A stretch of 6,375 nucleotides of DNA from NCBI GenBank assembly GCA_030146445.1, contig JASLBT010000326.1:1-6375 (forward strand), read 5' to 3'. Numbering within the stretch: the first letter of the stretch is position 1; each line of letters begins with the position of its first letter. Position numbers and translations under genes: made by a program. This stretch comes from Segetibacter sp. (lineage in GTDB: Bacteria > Bacteroidota > Bacteroidia > Chitinophagales > Chitinophagaceae). The notes beneath the pieces were generated by a model, which saw only the letters and a program-made list of their open reading frames with translations, was not told the origin of the DNA and made no database searches. Positions 6,109 to 6,375 of the stretch are shown piece by piece.

Positions 6109-6375
6109 ATGCACCGTTATTTTGTGGTTAACAAACCATACAACATGGTTTCGCAGTTTGTAAGCTCACACAAAGTAAAACTGCTCGGCGACCTTGCTTT
6201 TACGTTTCCAGAGGGCACCCATGCAGTTGGCAGGCTCGACAACCGATCCGAAGGTTTGTTGTTGCTAACGACCAACAAGAGAATTACGCGCTTACTTTTT
6301 GAAAGTGAACAGCCGCACAAACGCACCTATCTTGTACAGGTAAAAAAGTTGGTTGAAGAAGACGCTGTTCTGCAG
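6109..6375 (+). CDS. RluE-like pseudouridine synthase, 3' end cut by the window edge
   Basis: Only the first 89 codons are present, and the frame stays open to the last base. The protein begins directly with the catalytic fold (MHRYFVVNKPYNMVSQF) and has no N-terminal S4 RNA-binding domain, as in RluE of the RsuA/RluB/E/F family. The catalytic motif is GRLDNRSEGLLLLTTN at 41-56, with D44 as the nucleophilic aspartate, followed by KRTYLVQV (71-78), the usual second motif. These enzymes turn a specific uridine in 23S (RluE: U2457 in E. coli) or 16S rRNA into pseudouridine. The site modified here cannot be read from the sequence. ATG at 6109 is the natural start because the conserved YFVVNKP follows at once. 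There is no clear ribosome binding site or promoter element in the preceding 132 bases. Nothing in the visible part looks broken. Confidence 0.88.
   Translation, partial: MHRYFVVNKPYNMVSQFVSSHKVKLLGDLAFTFPEGTHAVGRLDNRSEGLLLLTTNKRITRLLFESEQPHKRTYLVQVKKLVEEDAVLQ

Noticed and set aside
1..6375. Search for mobile elements, CRISPR arrays, defence or toxin-antitoxin genes and tRNAs
   Set aside because: No transposase, integrase, regularly spaced repeat, paired small genes or tRNA-like cloverleaf was seen; the window looks like ordinary core and accessory chromosome.

Overview
The window reads as an ordinary chromosomal segment of a Bacteroidota bacterium. Four things point there: a secreted protease ending in a type IX secretion (T9SS) sorting domain, an outer-membrane DUF2490 protein, a perfect TAnnTTTG promoter element of the Bacteroidota type, and starts without Shine-Dalgarno sequences. 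A futalosine-pathway menaquinone gene makes Chitinophagales or Cytophagales more likely than Bacteroides or most flavobacteria; that narrower placement is inference.

Layout, all genes on the + strand. Positions 1-637 hold no gene I can support. They do contain a short array of imperfect dyads at the left edge, several small hairpins, and a perfect 8-bp inverted repeat at 556-578 over a weak promoter candidate. Positions 638-3829 encode a 1063-residue secreted metallopeptidase of family M43 (pappalysin/ulilysin type). It starts at TTG and consists of a signal peptide, a pro-region, the catalytic domain, two tandem copies of a two-domain module, and a T9SS type A tail. A 15-bp perfect terminator stem (3847-3882) closes it. 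A promoter element at 3900-3907 then drives mqnE (3922-5112), the radical SAM aminofutalosine synthase of the alternative menaquinone pathway. After a 129-bp gap with an 8-bp hairpin comes a DUF2490 outer-membrane barrel protein (5242-5976). A 132-bp gap then leads to an RluE-like pseudouridine synthase (6109 to the right edge, truncated).

The genes do not form an evident single pathway: extracellular proteolysis, respiratory quinone synthesis, an uncharacterised outer-membrane protein and ribosomal RNA modification stand side by side. mqnE and the DUF2490 gene could be co-transcribed, but the sequence does not prove it. I found no phage, transposon, CRISPR, toxin-antitoxin or defence system. 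The items most worth a second look are regulatory (556-578, 3847-3922, 5180-5208, 6-46) and the internal duplication and latency motif of the M43 protease.
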